Shown here in pieces: positions 47,882 to 61,550 of a stretch of DNA of 64,000 bases. A program made the position numbers and the translations under genes. The stretch covers positions 45,947,097 through 46,011,096 of the forward strand of contig OZ038433.1 of the NCBI GenBank assembly GCA_964036275.1, in the 5' to 3' direction. The notes beneath the pieces are model-generated. The model was not told the DNA's origin, did not search any database, and saw only the letters and a program-made list of their open reading frames with translations. This DNA is from Litoditis marina (lineage: Eukaryota; Nematoda; Chromadorea; Rhabditida; Rhabditidae). How positions within the stretch are numbered: the first letter of the stretch is position 1; each line of letters starts with the position of its first letter.

Positions 47882-48869
47882 GAAAGCATTGGGGGGTCTA
47901 CTAGGGACATGCTGGAGGCAGATTTACGCAACTAGGACACATAAAACATAAATAAACAATTTCATAACTTTCCCAGCCACTAATTTGCTAAATTTCTCAG
48001 TCACAAGGTCACGTGGTTTCCACGTGAATTCGGACAAAACGCGCGAAAATAGCAGTTCTAACGGTCTTTCCTCGCCCATAATTCGAACAATTGTTAATTA
48101 TATCTCGCAATCTCTTGATCTACCAGTCGAGAATACAGTTTTCTGTGAGTCAACCGCTGTACAAGTCACCAACTTTTCCCCATCCCCAGCTATAGCCGTG
48201 TAGAATCGCGGTTTTTCGCTCATATCTCAGCTTTGGAGGGTCGAAACACAAAAATGACAAGATTTCCGCGATCGGCACGTCATTTTGTATGCACACGGCA
48301 CGAAAAGAAGCTAATTCGGAGAAAATTTCCCGATTGCAAATGGCAAAAATCTACAGGTATTTGAACCTCCCCCCTTCGGCACGGGAGGCGGCAGCACTAT
48401 CCACTAGGCCACCGGACACCTCCGAGCCGGAATGCTTGTTTCGGGGGCAAGAGCGCGCGGTTCACTGTTGTATATGGAAATGTTAGGTTTTTCATAGATG
48501 AGATAAATGATTTAGCTCTCAATTCTCAATTGTAGCCCTCAGATGTGGAGCAAATTTCAATTTCGTTCTCTGGCACGAAACTCGATGAGAATTTGGAAAA
48601 ACTATCGGAAAATGTACGAATAGCTTTTGTAAAAGTATTTTCTATGATGTGTAACTTAAATTGAGGTGTATGGGGGAAAAAAGTTCGACTTTTGTTTCAC
48701 GTGACTCACGTGGGAAAACGTGCATTTTCACGGGTCCACACCTACTAAACATGCATGAACATCCCTTTTGTTGCCGATGTGGAGCAAACTACAACGTTTC
48801 TTTTAGAGAACACCTGTTTTCTGCTCACGTGAGACACGTGACACACGTGTTTTTACTTTTGTACACATT

Positions 48870-48968
48870 CTTAGTGCCCTCCTACTGGAGGGCGTTCCAA
48901 AATTTGTCTTAACCACAACTTTCATTGGGTCAGAACGAGAAAGTACCTCAAACTTGGGTAATTAAACC
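48870..48968 (-). ncRNA. SL1 spliced-leader RNA, unit 28
   Basis: Consensus SL1 RNA gene. The unit's tRNA-like sequence shares the unit 26 change, at 48376. Confidence 0.96.
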
Positions 48969-49129
48969 AACGAGAGGGTAGGATAGTGGTGGACGCTCAT
49001 GAGACGTATGTATATTGGTCTGGCCGGCTGGCCAAAACGCCCCCTTTAAGCGCTAAAACAGATAGTATTTGGTTTGTTTGGGCGCTAAAACTAAGGAAAT
49101 TCGATCTAGTTTTAAATAAAAATGTAAAA

Positions 49130-49248
49130 AGCTTACGGCACCCGGGATTCCCAAGCCGTCTCCGATCCAAGTACTAACCGGGCCCAACGTTGCTTGACTT
49201 GCCAGATCGGACGGGATGGCGTATTTTCAACGTGGTATGGTCGTAAGC
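49130..49248 (-). rRNA. 5S ribosomal RNA, unit 28
   Basis: Gene identical by eye. Upstream marker GCGATC, repeating unit 26. Confidence 0.97.
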
Positions 49249-50236
49249 GAAAGCATTGGGGGGTCTACTAGGGACATGCTGGAGGCAGATTTACGCAACT
49301 AGGACACATAAAACATAAATAAACAATTTCATAACTTTCCCAGCCACTAATTTGCTAAATTTCTCAGTCACAAGGTCACGTGGTTTCCACGTGAATTCGG
49401 ACAAAACGCGCGAAAATAGCAGTTCTAACGGTCTTTCCTCGCCCATAATTCGAACAATTGTTAATTATATCTCGCGATCTCTTGATCTACCAGTCGAGAA
49501 TACAGTTTTCTGTGAGTCAACCGCTGTACAAGTCACCAACTTTTCCCCATCCCCAGCTATAGCCCTGTAGAATCGCGGTTTTTCGCTCATATCTCAGCTT
49601 TGGAGGGTCGAAACACAAAAATGACAAGATTTCCGCGATCGGCACGTCATTTTGTATGCACACGGCACGAAAAGAAGCTAATTCGGAGAAAATTTCCCGA
49701 TTGCAAATGGCAAAAATCTACAGGTATTTGAACCTCCCCCCTCCGGCACGGGAGGCGGCAGCACTATCCACTAGGCCACCGGACACCTCCGAGCCGGAAT
49801 GCTTGTTTCGGGGGCAAGAGCGCGCGGTTCACTGTTGTATATGGAAATGTTAGGTTTTTCATAGATGAGATAAATGATTTAGCTCTCAATTCTCAATTGT
49901 AGCCCTCAGATGTGGAGCAAATTTCAATTTCGTTCTCTGGCACGAAACTCGATGAGAATTTGGAAAAACTATCGGAAAATGTACGAATAGCTTTTGTAAA
50001 AGTATTTTCTATGATGTGTAACTTAAATTGAGGTGTATGGGGGAAAAAAGTTCGACTTTTGTTTCACGTGACTCACGTGGGAAAACGTGCATTTTCACGG
50101 GTCCACACCTACTAAACATGCATGAACATCCCTTTTGTTGCCGATGTGGAGCAAACTACAACGTTTCTTTTAGAGAACACCTGTTTTCTGCTCACGTGAG
50201 ACACGTGACACACGTGTTTTTACTTTTGTACACATT

Positions 50237-50335
50237 CTTAGTGCCCTCCTACTGGAGGGCGTTCCAAAATTTGTCTTAACCACAACTTTCATTGGGTCAG
50301 AACGAGAAAGTACCTCAAACTTGGGTAATTAAACC
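50237..50335 (-). ncRNA. SL1 spliced-leader RNA, unit 29
   Basis: Consensus SL1 RNA gene. Confidence 0.96.
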
Positions 50336-50496
50336 AACGAGAGGGTAGGATAGTGGTGGACGCTCATGAGACGTATGTATATTGGTCTGGCCGGCTGGCC
50401 AAAACGCCCCCTTTAAGCGCTAAAACAGATAGTATTTGGTTTGTTTGGGCGCTAAAACTAAGGAAATTCGATCTAGTTTTAAATAAAAATGTAAAA

Positions 50497-50615
50497 AGCT
50501 TACGGCACCCGGGATTCCCAAGCCGTCTCCGATCCAAGTACTAACCGGGCCCAACGTTGCTTGACTTGCCAGATCGGACGGGATGGCGTATTTTCAACGT
50601 GGTATGGTCGTAAGC
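50497..50615 (-). rRNA. 5S ribosomal RNA, unit 29
   Basis: Gene identical by eye. Upstream marker GCAATC. Confidence 0.97.
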
Positions 50616-51603
50616 GAAAGCATTGGGGGGTCTACTAGGGACATGCTGGAGGCAGATTTACGCAACTAGGACACATAAAACATAAATAAACAATTTCATA
50701 ACTTTCCCAGCCACTAATTTGCTAAATTTCTCAGTCACAAGGTCACGTGGTTTCCACGTGAATTCGGACAAAACGCGCGAAAATAGCAGTTCTAACGGTC
50801 TTTCCTCGCCCATAATTCGAACAATTGTTAATTATATCTCGCAATCTCTTGATCTACCAGTCGAGAATACAGTTTTCTGTGAGTCAACCGCTGTACAAGT
50901 CACCAACTTTTCCCCATCCCCAGCTATAGCCCTGTAGAATCGCGGTTTTTCGCTCATATCTCAGCTTTGGAGGGTCGAAACACAAAAATGACAAGATTTC
51001 CGCGATCGGCACGTCATTTTGTATGCACACGGCACGAAAAGAAGCTAATTCGGAGAAAATTTCCCGATTGCAAATGGCAAAAATCTACAGGTATTTGAAC
51101 CTCCCCCCTCCGGCACGGGAGGCGGCAGCACTATCCACTAGGCCACCGGACACCTCCGAGCCGGAATGCTTGTTTCGGGGGCAAGAGCGCGCGGTTCACT
51201 GTTGTATATGGAAATGTTAGGTTTTTCATAGATGAGATAAATGATTTAGCTCTCAATTCTCAATTGTAGCCCTCAGATGTGGAGCAAATTTCAATTTCGT
51301 TCTCTGGCACGAAACTCGATGAGAATTTGGAAAAACTATCGGAAAATGTACGAATAGCTTTTGTAAAAGTATTTTCTATGATGTGTAACTTAAATTGAGG
51401 TGTATGGGGGAAAAAAGTTCGACTTTTGTTTCACGTGACTCACGTGGGAAAACGTGCATTTTCACGGGTCCACACCTACTAAACATGCATGAACATCCCT
51501 TTTGTTGCCGATGTGGAGCAAACTACAACGTTTCTTTTAGAGAACACCTGTTTTCTGCTCACGTGAGACACGTGACACACGTGTTTTTACTTTTGTACAC
51601 ATT

Positions 51604-51702
51604 CTTAGTGCCCTCCTACTGGAGGGCGTTCCAAAATTTGTCTTAACCACAACTTTCATTGGGTCAGAACGAGAAAGTACCTCAAACTTGGGTAATTAAA
51701 CC
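51604..51702 (-). ncRNA. SL1 spliced-leader RNA, unit 30
   Basis: Consensus SL1 RNA gene. Confidence 0.96.
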
Positions 51703-51863
51703 AACGAGAGGGTAGGATAGTGGTGGACGCTCATGAGACGTATGTATATTGGTCTGGCCGGCTGGCCAAAACGCCCCCTTTAAGCGCTAAAACAGATAGT
51801 ATTTGGTTTGTTTGGGCGCTAAAACTAAGGAAATTCGATCTAGTTTTAAATAAAAATGTAAAA

Positions 51864-51982
51864 AGCTTACGGCACCCGGGATTCCCAAGCCGTCTCCGAT
51901 CCAAGTACTAACCGGGCCCAACGTTGCTTGACTTGCCAGATCGGACGGGATGGCGTATTTTCAACGTGGTATGGTCGTAAGC
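51864..51982 (-). rRNA. 5S ribosomal RNA, unit 30
   Basis: Gene identical by eye. Upstream marker GCGATC. Confidence 0.97.
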
Positions 51983-52970
51983 GAAAGCATTGGGGGGTCT
52001 ACTAGGGACATGCTGGAGGCAGATTTACGCAACTAGGACACATAAAACATAAATAAACAATTTCATAACTTTCCCAGCCACTAATTTGCTAAATTTCTCA
52101 GTCACAAGGTCACGTGGTTTCCACGTGAATTCGGACAAAACGCGCGAAAATAGCAGTTCTAACGGTCTTTCCTCGCCCATAATTCGAACAATTGTTAATT
52201 ATATCTCGCGATCTCTTGATCTACCAGTCGAGAATACAGTTTTCTGTGAGTCAACCGCTGTACAAGTCACCAACTTTTCCCCATCCCCAGCTATAGCCCT
52301 GTAGAATCGCGGTTTTTCGCTCATATCTCAGCTTTGGAGGGTCGAAACACAAAAATGACAAGATTTCCGCGATCGGCACGTCATTTTGTATGCACACGGC
52401 ACGAAAAGAAGCTAATTCGGAGAAAATTTCCCGATTGCAAATGGCAAAAATCTACAGGTATTTGAACCTCCCCCCTCCGGCACGGGAGGCGGCAGCACTA
52501 TCCACTAGGCCACCGGACACCTCCGAGCCGGAATGCTTGTTTCGGGGGCAAGAGCGCGCGGTTCACTGTTGTATATGGAAATGTTAGGTTTTTCATAGAT
52601 GAGATAAATGATTTAGCTCTCAATTCTCAATTGTAGCCCTCAGATGTGGAGCAAATTTCAATTTCGTTCTCTGGCACGAAACTCGATGAGAATTTGGAAA
52701 AACTATCGGAAAATGTACGAATAGCTTTTGTAAAAGTATTTTCTATGATGTGTAACTTAAATTGAGGTGTATGGGGGAAAAAAGTTCGACTTTTGTTTCA
52801 CGTGACTCACGTGGGAAAACGTGCATTTTCACGGGTCCACACCTACTAAACATGCATGAACATCCCTTTTGTTGCCGATGTGGAGCAAACTACAACGTTT
52901 CTTTTAGAGAACACCTGTTTTCTGCTCACGTGAGACACGTGACACACGTGTTTTTACTTTTGTACACATT

Positions 52971-53069
52971 CTTAGTGCCCTCCTACTGGAGGGCGTTCCA
53001 AAATTTGTCTTAACCACAACTTTCATTGGGTCAGAACGAGAAAGTACCTCAAACTTGGGTAATTAAACC
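52971..53069 (-). ncRNA. SL1 spliced-leader RNA, unit 31
   Basis: Consensus SL1 RNA gene. Confidence 0.96.
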
Positions 53070-53230
53070 AACGAGAGGGTAGGATAGTGGTGGACGCTCA
53101 TGAGACGTATGTATATTGGTCTGGCCGGCTGGCCAAAACGCCCCCTTTAAGCGCTAAAACAGATAGTATTTGGTTTGTTTGGGCGCTAAAACTAAGGAAA
53201 TTCGATCTAGTTTTAAATAAAAATGTAAAA

Positions 53231-53349
53231 AGCTTACGGCACCCGGGATTCCCAAGCCGTCTCCGATCCAAGTACTAACCGGGCCCAACGTTGCTTGACT
53301 TGCCAGATCGGACGGGATGGCGTATTTTCAACGTGGTATGGTCGTAAGC
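53231..53349 (-). rRNA. 5S ribosomal RNA, unit 31
   Basis: Gene identical by eye. Upstream marker GCGATC; the two-unit alternation stops here. Confidence 0.97.
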
Positions 53350-54337
53350 GAAAGCATTGGGGGGTCTACTAGGGACATGCTGGAGGCAGATTTACGCAAC
53401 TAGGACACATAAAACATAAATAAACAATTTCATAACTTTCCCAGCCACTAATTTGCTAAATTTCTCAGTCACAAGGTCACGTGGTTTCCACGTGAATTCG
53501 GACAAAACGCGCGAAAATAGCAGTTCTAACGGTCTTTCCTCGCCCATAATTCGAACAATTGTTAATTATATCTCGCGATCTCTTGATCTACCAGTCGAGA
53601 ATACAGTTTTCTGTGAGTCAACCGCTGTACAAGTCACCAACTTTTCCCCATCCCCAGCTATAGCCCTGTAGAATCGCGGTTTTTCGCTCATATCTCAGCT
53701 TTGGAGGGTCGAAACACAAAAATGACAAGATTTCCGCGATCGGCACGTCATTTTGTATGCACACGGCACGAAAAGAAGCTAATTCGGAGAAAATTTCCCG
53801 ATTGCAAATGGCAAAAATCTACAGGTATTTGAACCTCCCCCCTCCGGCACGGGAGGCGGCAGCACTATCCACTAGGCCACCGGACACCTCCGAGCCGGAA
53901 TGCTTGTTTCGGGGGCAAGAGCGCGCGGTTCACTGTTGTATATGGAAATGTTAGGTTTTTCATAGATGAGATAAATGATTTAGCTCTCAATTCTCAATTG
54001 TAGCCCTCAGATGTGGAGCAAATTTCAATTTCGTTCTCTGGCACGAAACTCGATGAGAATTTGGAAAAACTATCGGAAAATGTACGAATAGCTTTTGTAA
54101 AAGTATTTTCTATGATGTGTAACTTAAATTGAGGTGTATGGGGGAAAAAAGTTCGACTTTTGTTTCACGTGACTCACGTGGGAAAACGTGCATTTTCACG
54201 GGTCCACACCTACTAAACATGCATGAACATCCCTTTTGTTGCCGATGTGGAGCAAACTACAACGTTTCTTTTAGAGAACACCTGTTTTCTGCTCACGTGA
54301 GACACGTGACACACGTGTTTTTACTTTTGTACACATT

Positions 54338-54436
54338 CTTAGTGCCCTCCTACTGGAGGGCGTTCCAAAATTTGTCTTAACCACAACTTTCATTGGGTCA
54401 GAACGAGAAAGTACCTCAAACTTGGGTAATTAAACC
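54338..54436 (-). ncRNA. SL1 spliced-leader RNA, unit 32
   Basis: Consensus SL1 RNA gene. Confidence 0.96.
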
Positions 54437-54597
54437 AACGAGAGGGTAGGATAGTGGTGGACGCTCATGAGACGTATGTATATTGGTCTGGCCGGCTGGC
54501 CAAAACGCCCCCTTTAAGCGCTAAAACAGATAGTATTTGGTTTGTTTGGGCGCTAAAACTAAGGAAATTCGATCTAGTTTTAAATAAAAATGTAAAA

Positions 54598-54716
54598 AGC
54601 TTACGGCACCCGGGATTCCCAAGCCGTCTCCGATCCAAGTACTAACCGGGCCCAACGTTGCTTGACTTGCCAGATCGGACGGGATGGCGTATTTTCAACG
54701 TGGTATGGTCGTAAGC
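54598..54716 (-). rRNA. 5S ribosomal RNA, unit 32
   Basis: Gene identical by eye. Upstream marker GCGATC. Confidence 0.97.
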
Positions 54717-55703
54717 GAAAGCATTGGGGGGTCTACTAGGGACATGCTGGAGGCAGATTTACGCAACTAGGACACATAAAACATAAATAAACAATTTCAT
54801 AACTTTCCCAGCCACTAATTTGCTAAATTTCTCAGTCACAAGGTCACGTGGTTTCCACGTGAATTCGGACAAAACGCGCGAAAATAGCAGTTCTAACGGT
54901 CTTTCCTCGCCCATAATTCGAACAATTGTTAATTATATCTCGCGATCTCTTGATCTACCAGTCGAGAATACAGTTTTCTGTGAGTCAACCGCTGTACAAG
55001 TCACCAACTTTTCCCCATCCCCAGCTATAGCCCTGTAGAATCGCGGTTTTTCGCTCATATCTCAGCTTTGGAGGGTCGAAACACAAAAATGACAAGATTT
55101 CCGCGATCGGCACGTCATTTTGTATGCACACGGCACGAAAAGAAGCTAATTCGGAGAAAATTTCCCGATTGCAAATGGCAAAAATCTACAGGTATTTGAA
55201 CCTCCCCCCTCCGGCACGGGAGGCGGCAGCACTATCCACTAGGCCACCGGACACCTCCGAGCCGGAATGCTTGTTTCGGGGGCAAGAGCGCGCGGTTCAC
55301 TGTTGTATATGGAAATGTTAGGTTTTTCATAGATGAGATAAATGATTTAGCTCTCAATTCTCAATTGTAGCCCTCAGATGTGGAGCAAATTTCAATTTCG
55401 TTCTCTGGCACGAAACTCGATGAGAATTTGGAAAAACTATCGGAAAATGTACGAATAGCTTTTGTAAAAGTATTTTCTATGATGTGTAACTTAAATTGAG
55501 GTGTATGGGGGAAAAAGTTCGACTTTTGTTTCACGTGACTCACGTGGGAAAACGTGCATTTTCACGGGTCCACACCTACTAAACATGCATGAACATCCCT
55601 TTTGTTGCCGATGTGGAGCAAACTACAACGTTTCTTTTAGAGAACACCTGTTTTCTGCTCACGTGAGACACGTGACACACGTGTTTTTACTTTTGTACAC
55701 ATT

Positions 55704-55802
55704 CTTAGTGCCCTCCTACTGGAGGGCGTTCCAAAATTTGTCTTAACCACAACTTTCATTGGGTCAGAACGAGAAAGTACCTCAAACTTGGGTAATTAAA
55801 CC
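55704..55802 (-). ncRNA. SL1 spliced-leader RNA, unit 33
   Basis: Consensus SL1 RNA gene. The 1-bp deletion of this unit lies about 190 bp beyond its 3' end and does not touch it. Confidence 0.96.
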
Positions 55803-55963
55803 AACGAGAGGGTAGGATAGTGGTGGACGCTCATGAGACGTATGTATATTGGTCTGGCCGGCTGGCCAAAACGCCCCCTTTAAGCGCTAAAACAGATAGT
55901 ATTTGGTTTGTTTGGGCGCTAAAACTAAGGAAATTCGATCTAGTTTTAAATAAAAATGTAAAA

Positions 55964-56082
55964 AGCTTACGGCACCCGGGATTCCCAAGCCGTCTCCGAT
56001 CCAAGTACTAACCGGGCCCAACGTTGCTTGACTTGCCAGATCGGACGGGATGGCGTATTTTCAACGTGGTATGGTCGTAAGC
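55964..56082 (-). rRNA. 5S ribosomal RNA, unit 33
   Basis: Gene identical by eye. Its unit is 1 bp short (A6 to A5 near 55510), and its upstream spacer has GCGGGTTTTC in place of GCGGTTTTTC near 56409. Confidence 0.97.
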
Positions 56083-57070
56083 GAAAGCATTGGGGGGTCT
56101 ACTAGGGACATGCTGGAGGCAGATTTACGCAACTAGGACACATAAAACATAAATAAACAATTTCATAACTTTCCCAGCCACTAATTTGCTAAATTTCTCA
56201 GTCACAAGGTCACGTGGTTTCCACGTGAATTCGGACAAAACGCGCGAAAATAGCAGTTCTAACGGTCTTTCCTCGCCCATAATTCGAACAATTGTTAATT
56301 ATATCTCGCAATCTCTTGATCTACCAGTCGAGAATACAGTTTTCTGTGAGTCAACCGCTGTACAAGTCACCAACTTTTCCCCATCCCCAGCTATAGCCCT
56401 GTAGAATCGCGGGTTTTCGCTCATATCTCAGCTTTGGAGGGTCGAAACACAAAAATGACAAGATTTCCGCGATCGGCACGTCATTTTGTATGCACACGGC
56501 ACGAAAAGAAGCTAATTCGGAGAAAATTTCCCGATTGCAAATGGCAAAAATCTACAGGTATTTGAACCTCCCCCCTCCGGCACGGGAGGCGGCAGCACTA
56601 TCCACTAGGCCACCGGACACCTCCGAGCCGGAATGCTTGTTTCGGGGGCAAGAGCGCGCGGTTCACTGTTGTATATGGAAATGTTAGGTTTTTCATAGAT
56701 GAGATAAATGATTTAGCTCTCAATTCTCAATTGTAGCCCTCAGATGTGGAGCAAATTTCAATTTCGTTCTCTGGCACGAAACTCGATGAGAATTTGGAAA
56801 AACTATCGGAAAATGTACGAATAGCTTTTGTAAAAGTATTTTCTATGATGTGTAACTTAAATTGAGGTGTATGGGGGAAAAAAGTTCGACTTTTGTTTCA
56901 CGTGACTCACGTGGGAAAACGTGCATTTTCACGGGTCCACACCTACTAAACATGCATGAACATCCCTTTTGTTGCCGATGTGGAGCAAACTACAACGTTT
57001 CTTTTAGAGAACACCTGTTTTCTGCTCACGTGAGACACGTGACACACGTGTTTTTACTTTTGTACACATT

Positions 57071-57169
57071 CTTAGTGCCCTCCTACTGGAGGGCGTTCCA
57101 AAATTTGTCTTAACCACAACTTTCATTGGGTCAGAACGAGAAAGTACCTCAAACTTGGGTAATTAAACC
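57071..57169 (-). ncRNA. SL1 spliced-leader RNA, unit 34
   Basis: Consensus SL1 RNA gene. Confidence 0.96.
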
Positions 57170-57330
57170 AACGAGAGGGTAGGATAGTGGTGGACGCTCA
57201 TGAGACGTATGTATATTGGTCTGGCCGGCTGGCCAAAACGCCCCCTTTAAGCGCTAAAACAGATAGTATTTGGTTTGTTTGGGCGCTAAAACTAAGGAAA
57301 TTCGATCTAGTTTTAAATAAAAATGTAAAA

Positions 57331-57449
57331 AGCTTACGGCACCCGGGATTCCCAAGCCGTCTCCGATCCAAGTACTAACCGGGCCCAACGTTGCTTGACT
57401 TGCCAGATCGGACGGGATGGCGTATTTTCAACGTGGTATGGTCGTAAGC
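57331..57449 (-). rRNA. 5S ribosomal RNA, unit 34
   Basis: Gene identical by eye. Upstream marker GCAATC, as in all units to the window end. Confidence 0.97.
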
Positions 57450-58437
57450 GAAAGCATTGGGGGGTCTACTAGGGACATGCTGGAGGCAGATTTACGCAAC
57501 TAGGACACATAAAACATAAATAAACAATTTCATAACTTTCCCAGCCACTAATTTGCTAAATTTCTCAGTCACAAGGTCACGTGGTTTCCACGTGAATTCG
57601 GACAAAACGCGCGAAAATAGCAGTTCTAACGGTCTTTCCTCGCCCATAATTCGAACAATTGTTAATTATATCTCGCAATCTCTTGATCTACCAGTCGAGA
57701 ATACAGTTTTCTGTGAGTCAACCGCTGTACAAGTCACCAACTTTTCCCCATCCCCAGCTATAGCCCTGTAGAATCGCGGTTTTTCGCTCATATCTCAGCT
57801 TTGGAGGGTCGAAACACAAAAATGACAAGATTTCCGCGATCGGCACGTCATTTTGTATGCACACGGCACGAAAAGAAGCTAATTCGGAGAAAATTTCCCG
57901 ATTGCAAATGGCAAAAATCTACAGGTATTTGAACCTCCCCCCTCCGGCACGGGAGGCGGCAGCACTATCCACTAGGCCACCGGACACCTCCGAGCCGGAA
58001 TGCTTGTTTCGGGGGCAAGAGCGCGCGGTTCACTGTTGTATATGGAAATGTTAGGTTTTTCATAGATGAGATAAATGATTTAGCTCTCAATTCTCAATTG
58101 TAGCCCTCAGATGTGGAGCAAATTTCAATTTCGTTCTCTGGCACGAAACTCGATGAGAATTTGGAAAAACTATCGGAAAATGTACGAATAGCTTTTGTAA
58201 AAGTATTTTCTATGATGTGTAACTTAAATTGAGGTGTATGGGGGAAAAAAGTTCGACTTTTGTTTCACGTGACTCACGTGGGAAAACGTGCATTTTCACG
58301 GGTCCACACCTACTAAACATGCATGAACATCCCTTTTGTTGCCGATGTGGAGCAAACTACAACGTTTCTTTTAGAGAACACCTGTTTTCTGCTCACGTGA
58401 GACACGTGACACACGTGTTTTTACTTTTGTACACATT

Positions 58438-58536
58438 CTTAGTGCCCTCCTACTGGAGGGCGTTCCAAAATTTGTCTTAACCACAACTTTCATTGGGTCA
58501 GAACGAGAAAGTACCTCAAACTTGGGTAATTAAACC
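58438..58536 (-). ncRNA. SL1 spliced-leader RNA, unit 35
   Basis: Consensus SL1 RNA gene. Confidence 0.96.
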
Positions 58537-58697
58537 AACGAGAGGGTAGGATAGTGGTGGACGCTCATGAGACGTATGTATATTGGTCTGGCCGGCTGGC
58601 CAAAACGCCCCCTTTAAGCGCTAAAACAGATAGTATTTGGTTTGTTTGGGCGCTAAAACTAAGGAAATTCGATCTAGTTTTAAATAAAAATGTAAAA

Positions 58698-58816
58698 AGC
58701 TTACGGCACCCGGGATTCCCAAGCCGTCTCCGATCCAAGTACTAACCGGGCCCAACGTTGCTTGACTTGCCAGATCGGACGGGATGGCGTATTTTCAACG
58801 TGGTATGGTCGTAAGC
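58698..58816 (-). rRNA. 5S ribosomal RNA, unit 35
   Basis: Gene identical by eye. Upstream marker GCAATC; consensus E-boxes. Confidence 0.97.
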
Positions 58817-59804
58817 GAAAGCATTGGGGGGTCTACTAGGGACATGCTGGAGGCAGATTTACGCAACTAGGACACATAAAACATAAATAAACAATTTCAT
58901 AACTTTCCCAGCCACTAATTTGCTAAATTTCTCAGTCACAAGGTCACGTGGTTTCCACGTGAATTCGGACAAAACGCGCGAAAATAGCAGTTCTAACGGT
59001 CTTTCCTCGCCCATAATTCGAACAATTGTTAATTATATCTCGCAATCTCTTGATCTACCAGTCGAGAATACAGTTTTCTGTGAGTCAACCGCTGTACAAG
59101 TCACCAACTTTTCCCCATCCCCAGCTATAGCCCTGTAGAATCGCGGTTTTTCGCTCATATCTCAGCTTTGGAGGGTCGAAACACAAAAATGACAAGATTT
59201 CCGCGATCGGCACGTCATTTTGTATGCACACGGCACGAAAAGAAGCTGATTCGGAGAAAATTTCCCGATTGCAAATGGCAAAAATCTACAGGTATTTGAA
59301 CCTCCCCCCTCCGGCACGGGAGGCGGCAGCACTATCCACTAGGCCACCGGACACCTCCGAGCCGGAATGCTTGTTTCGGGGGCAAGAGCGCGCGGTTCAC
59401 TGTTGTATATGGAAATGTTAGGTTTTTCATAGATGAGATAAATGATTTAGCTCTCAATTCTCAATTGTAGCCCTCAGATGTGGAGCAAATTTCAATTTCG
59501 TTCTCTGGCACGAAACTCGATGAGAATTTGGAAAAACTATCGGAAAATGTACGAATAGCTTTTGTAAAAGTATTTTCTATGATGTGTAACTTAAATTGAG
59601 GTGTATGGGGGAAAAAAGTTCGACTTTTGTTTCACGTGACTCACGTGGGAAAACGTGCATTTTCACGGGTCCACACCTACTAAACATGCATGAACATCCC
59701 TTTTGTTGCCGATGTGGAGCAAACTACAACGTTTCTTTTAGAGAACACCTGTTTTCTGCTCACGTGAGACACGTGACACACGTGTTTTTACTTTTGTACA
59801 CATT

Positions 59805-59903
59805 CTTAGTGCCCTCCTACTGGAGGGCGTTCCAAAATTTGTCTTAACCACAACTTTCATTGGGTCAGAACGAGAAAGTACCTCAAACTTGGGTAATTAA
59901 ACC
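59805..59903 (-). ncRNA. SL1 spliced-leader RNA, unit 36
   Basis: Consensus SL1 RNA gene. Confidence 0.96.
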
Positions 59904-60064
59904 AACGAGAGGGTAGGATAGTGGTGGACGCTCATGAGACGTATGTATATTGGTCTGGCCGGCTGGCCAAAACGCCCCCTTTAAGCGCTAAAACAGATAG
60001 TATTTGGTTTGTTTGGGCGCTAAAACTAAGGAAATTCGATCTAGTTTTAAATAAAAATGTAAAA

Positions 60065-60183
60065 AGCTTACGGCACCCGGGATTCCCAAGCCGTCTCCGA
60101 TCCAAGTACTAACCGGGCCCAACGTTGCTTGACTTGCCAGATCGGACGGGATGGCGTATTTTCAACGTGGTATGGTCGTAAGC
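60065..60183 (-). rRNA. 5S ribosomal RNA, unit 36
   Basis: Gene identical by eye. This unit carries AGCTGATTC rather than AGCTAATTC at 59247, a marker otherwise confined to units 7-13 and 19. Confidence 0.97.
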
Positions 60184-61171
60184 GAAAGCATTGGGGGGTC
60201 TACTAGGGACATGCTGGAGGCAGATTTACGCAACTAGGACACATAAAACATAAATAAACAATTTCATAACTTTCCCAGCCACTAATTTGCTAAATTTCTC
60301 AGTCACAAGGTCACGTGGTTTCCACGTGAATTCGGACAAAACGCGCGAAAATAGCAGTTCTAACGGTCTTTCCTCGCCCATAATTCGAACAATTGTTAAT
60401 TATATCTCGCAATCTCTTGATCTACCAGTCGAGAATACAGTTTTCTGTGAGTCAACCGCTGTACAAGTCACCAACTTTTCCCCATCCCCAGCTATAGCCC
60501 TGTAGAATCGCGGTTTTTCGCTCATATCTCAGCTTTGGAGGGTCGAAACACAAAAATGACAAGATTTCCGCGATCGGCACGTCATTTTGTATGCACACGG
60601 CACGAAAAGAAGCTAATTCGGAGAAAATTTCCCGATTGCAAATGGCAAAAATCTACAGGTATTTGAACCTCCCCCCTCCGGCACGGGAGGCGGCAGCACT
60701 ATCCACTAGGCCACCGGACACCTCCGAGCCGGAATGCTTGTTTCGGGGGCAAGAGCGCGCGGTTCACTGTTGTATATGGAAATGTTAGGTTTTTCATAGA
60801 TGAGATAAATGATTTAGCTCTCAATTCTCAATTGTAGCCCTCAGATGTGGAGCAAATTTCAATTTCGTTCTCTGGCACGAAACTCGATGAGAATTTGGAA
60901 AAACTATCGGAAAATGTACGAATAGCTTTTGTAAAAGTATTTTCTATGATGTGTAACTTAAATTGAGGTGTATGGGGGAAAAAAGTTCGACTTTTGTTTC
61001 ACGTGACTCACGTGGGAAAACGTGCATTTTCACGGGTCCACACCTACTAAACATGCATGAACATCCCTTTTGTTGCCGATGTGGAGCAAACTACAACGTT
61101 TCTTTTAGAGAACACCTGTTTTCTGCTCACGTGAGACACGTGACACACGTGTTTTTACTTTTGTACACATT

Positions 61172-61270
61172 CTTAGTGCCCTCCTACTGGAGGGCGTTCC
61201 AAAATTTGTCTTAACCACAACTTTCATTGGGTCAGAACGAGAAAGTACCTCAAACTTGGGTAATTAAACC
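61172..61270 (-). ncRNA. SL1 spliced-leader RNA, unit 37
   Basis: Consensus SL1 RNA gene. Confidence 0.96.
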
Positions 61271-61431
61271 AACGAGAGGGTAGGATAGTGGTGGACGCTC
61301 ATGAGACGTATGTATATTGGTCTGGCCGGCTGGCCAAAACGCCCCCTTTAAGCGCTAAAACAGATAGTATTTGGTTTGTTTGGGCGCTAAAACTAAGGAA
61401 ATTCGATCTAGTTTTAAATAAAAATGTAAAA

Positions 61432-61550
61432 AGCTTACGGCACCCGGGATTCCCAAGCCGTCTCCGATCCAAGTACTAACCGGGCCCAACGTTGCTTGAC
61501 TTGCCAGATCGGACGGGATGGCGTATTTTCAACGTGGTATGGTCGTAAGC
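61432..61550 (-). rRNA. 5S ribosomal RNA, unit 37
   Basis: Gene identical by eye. Consensus spacer. Confidence 0.97.
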
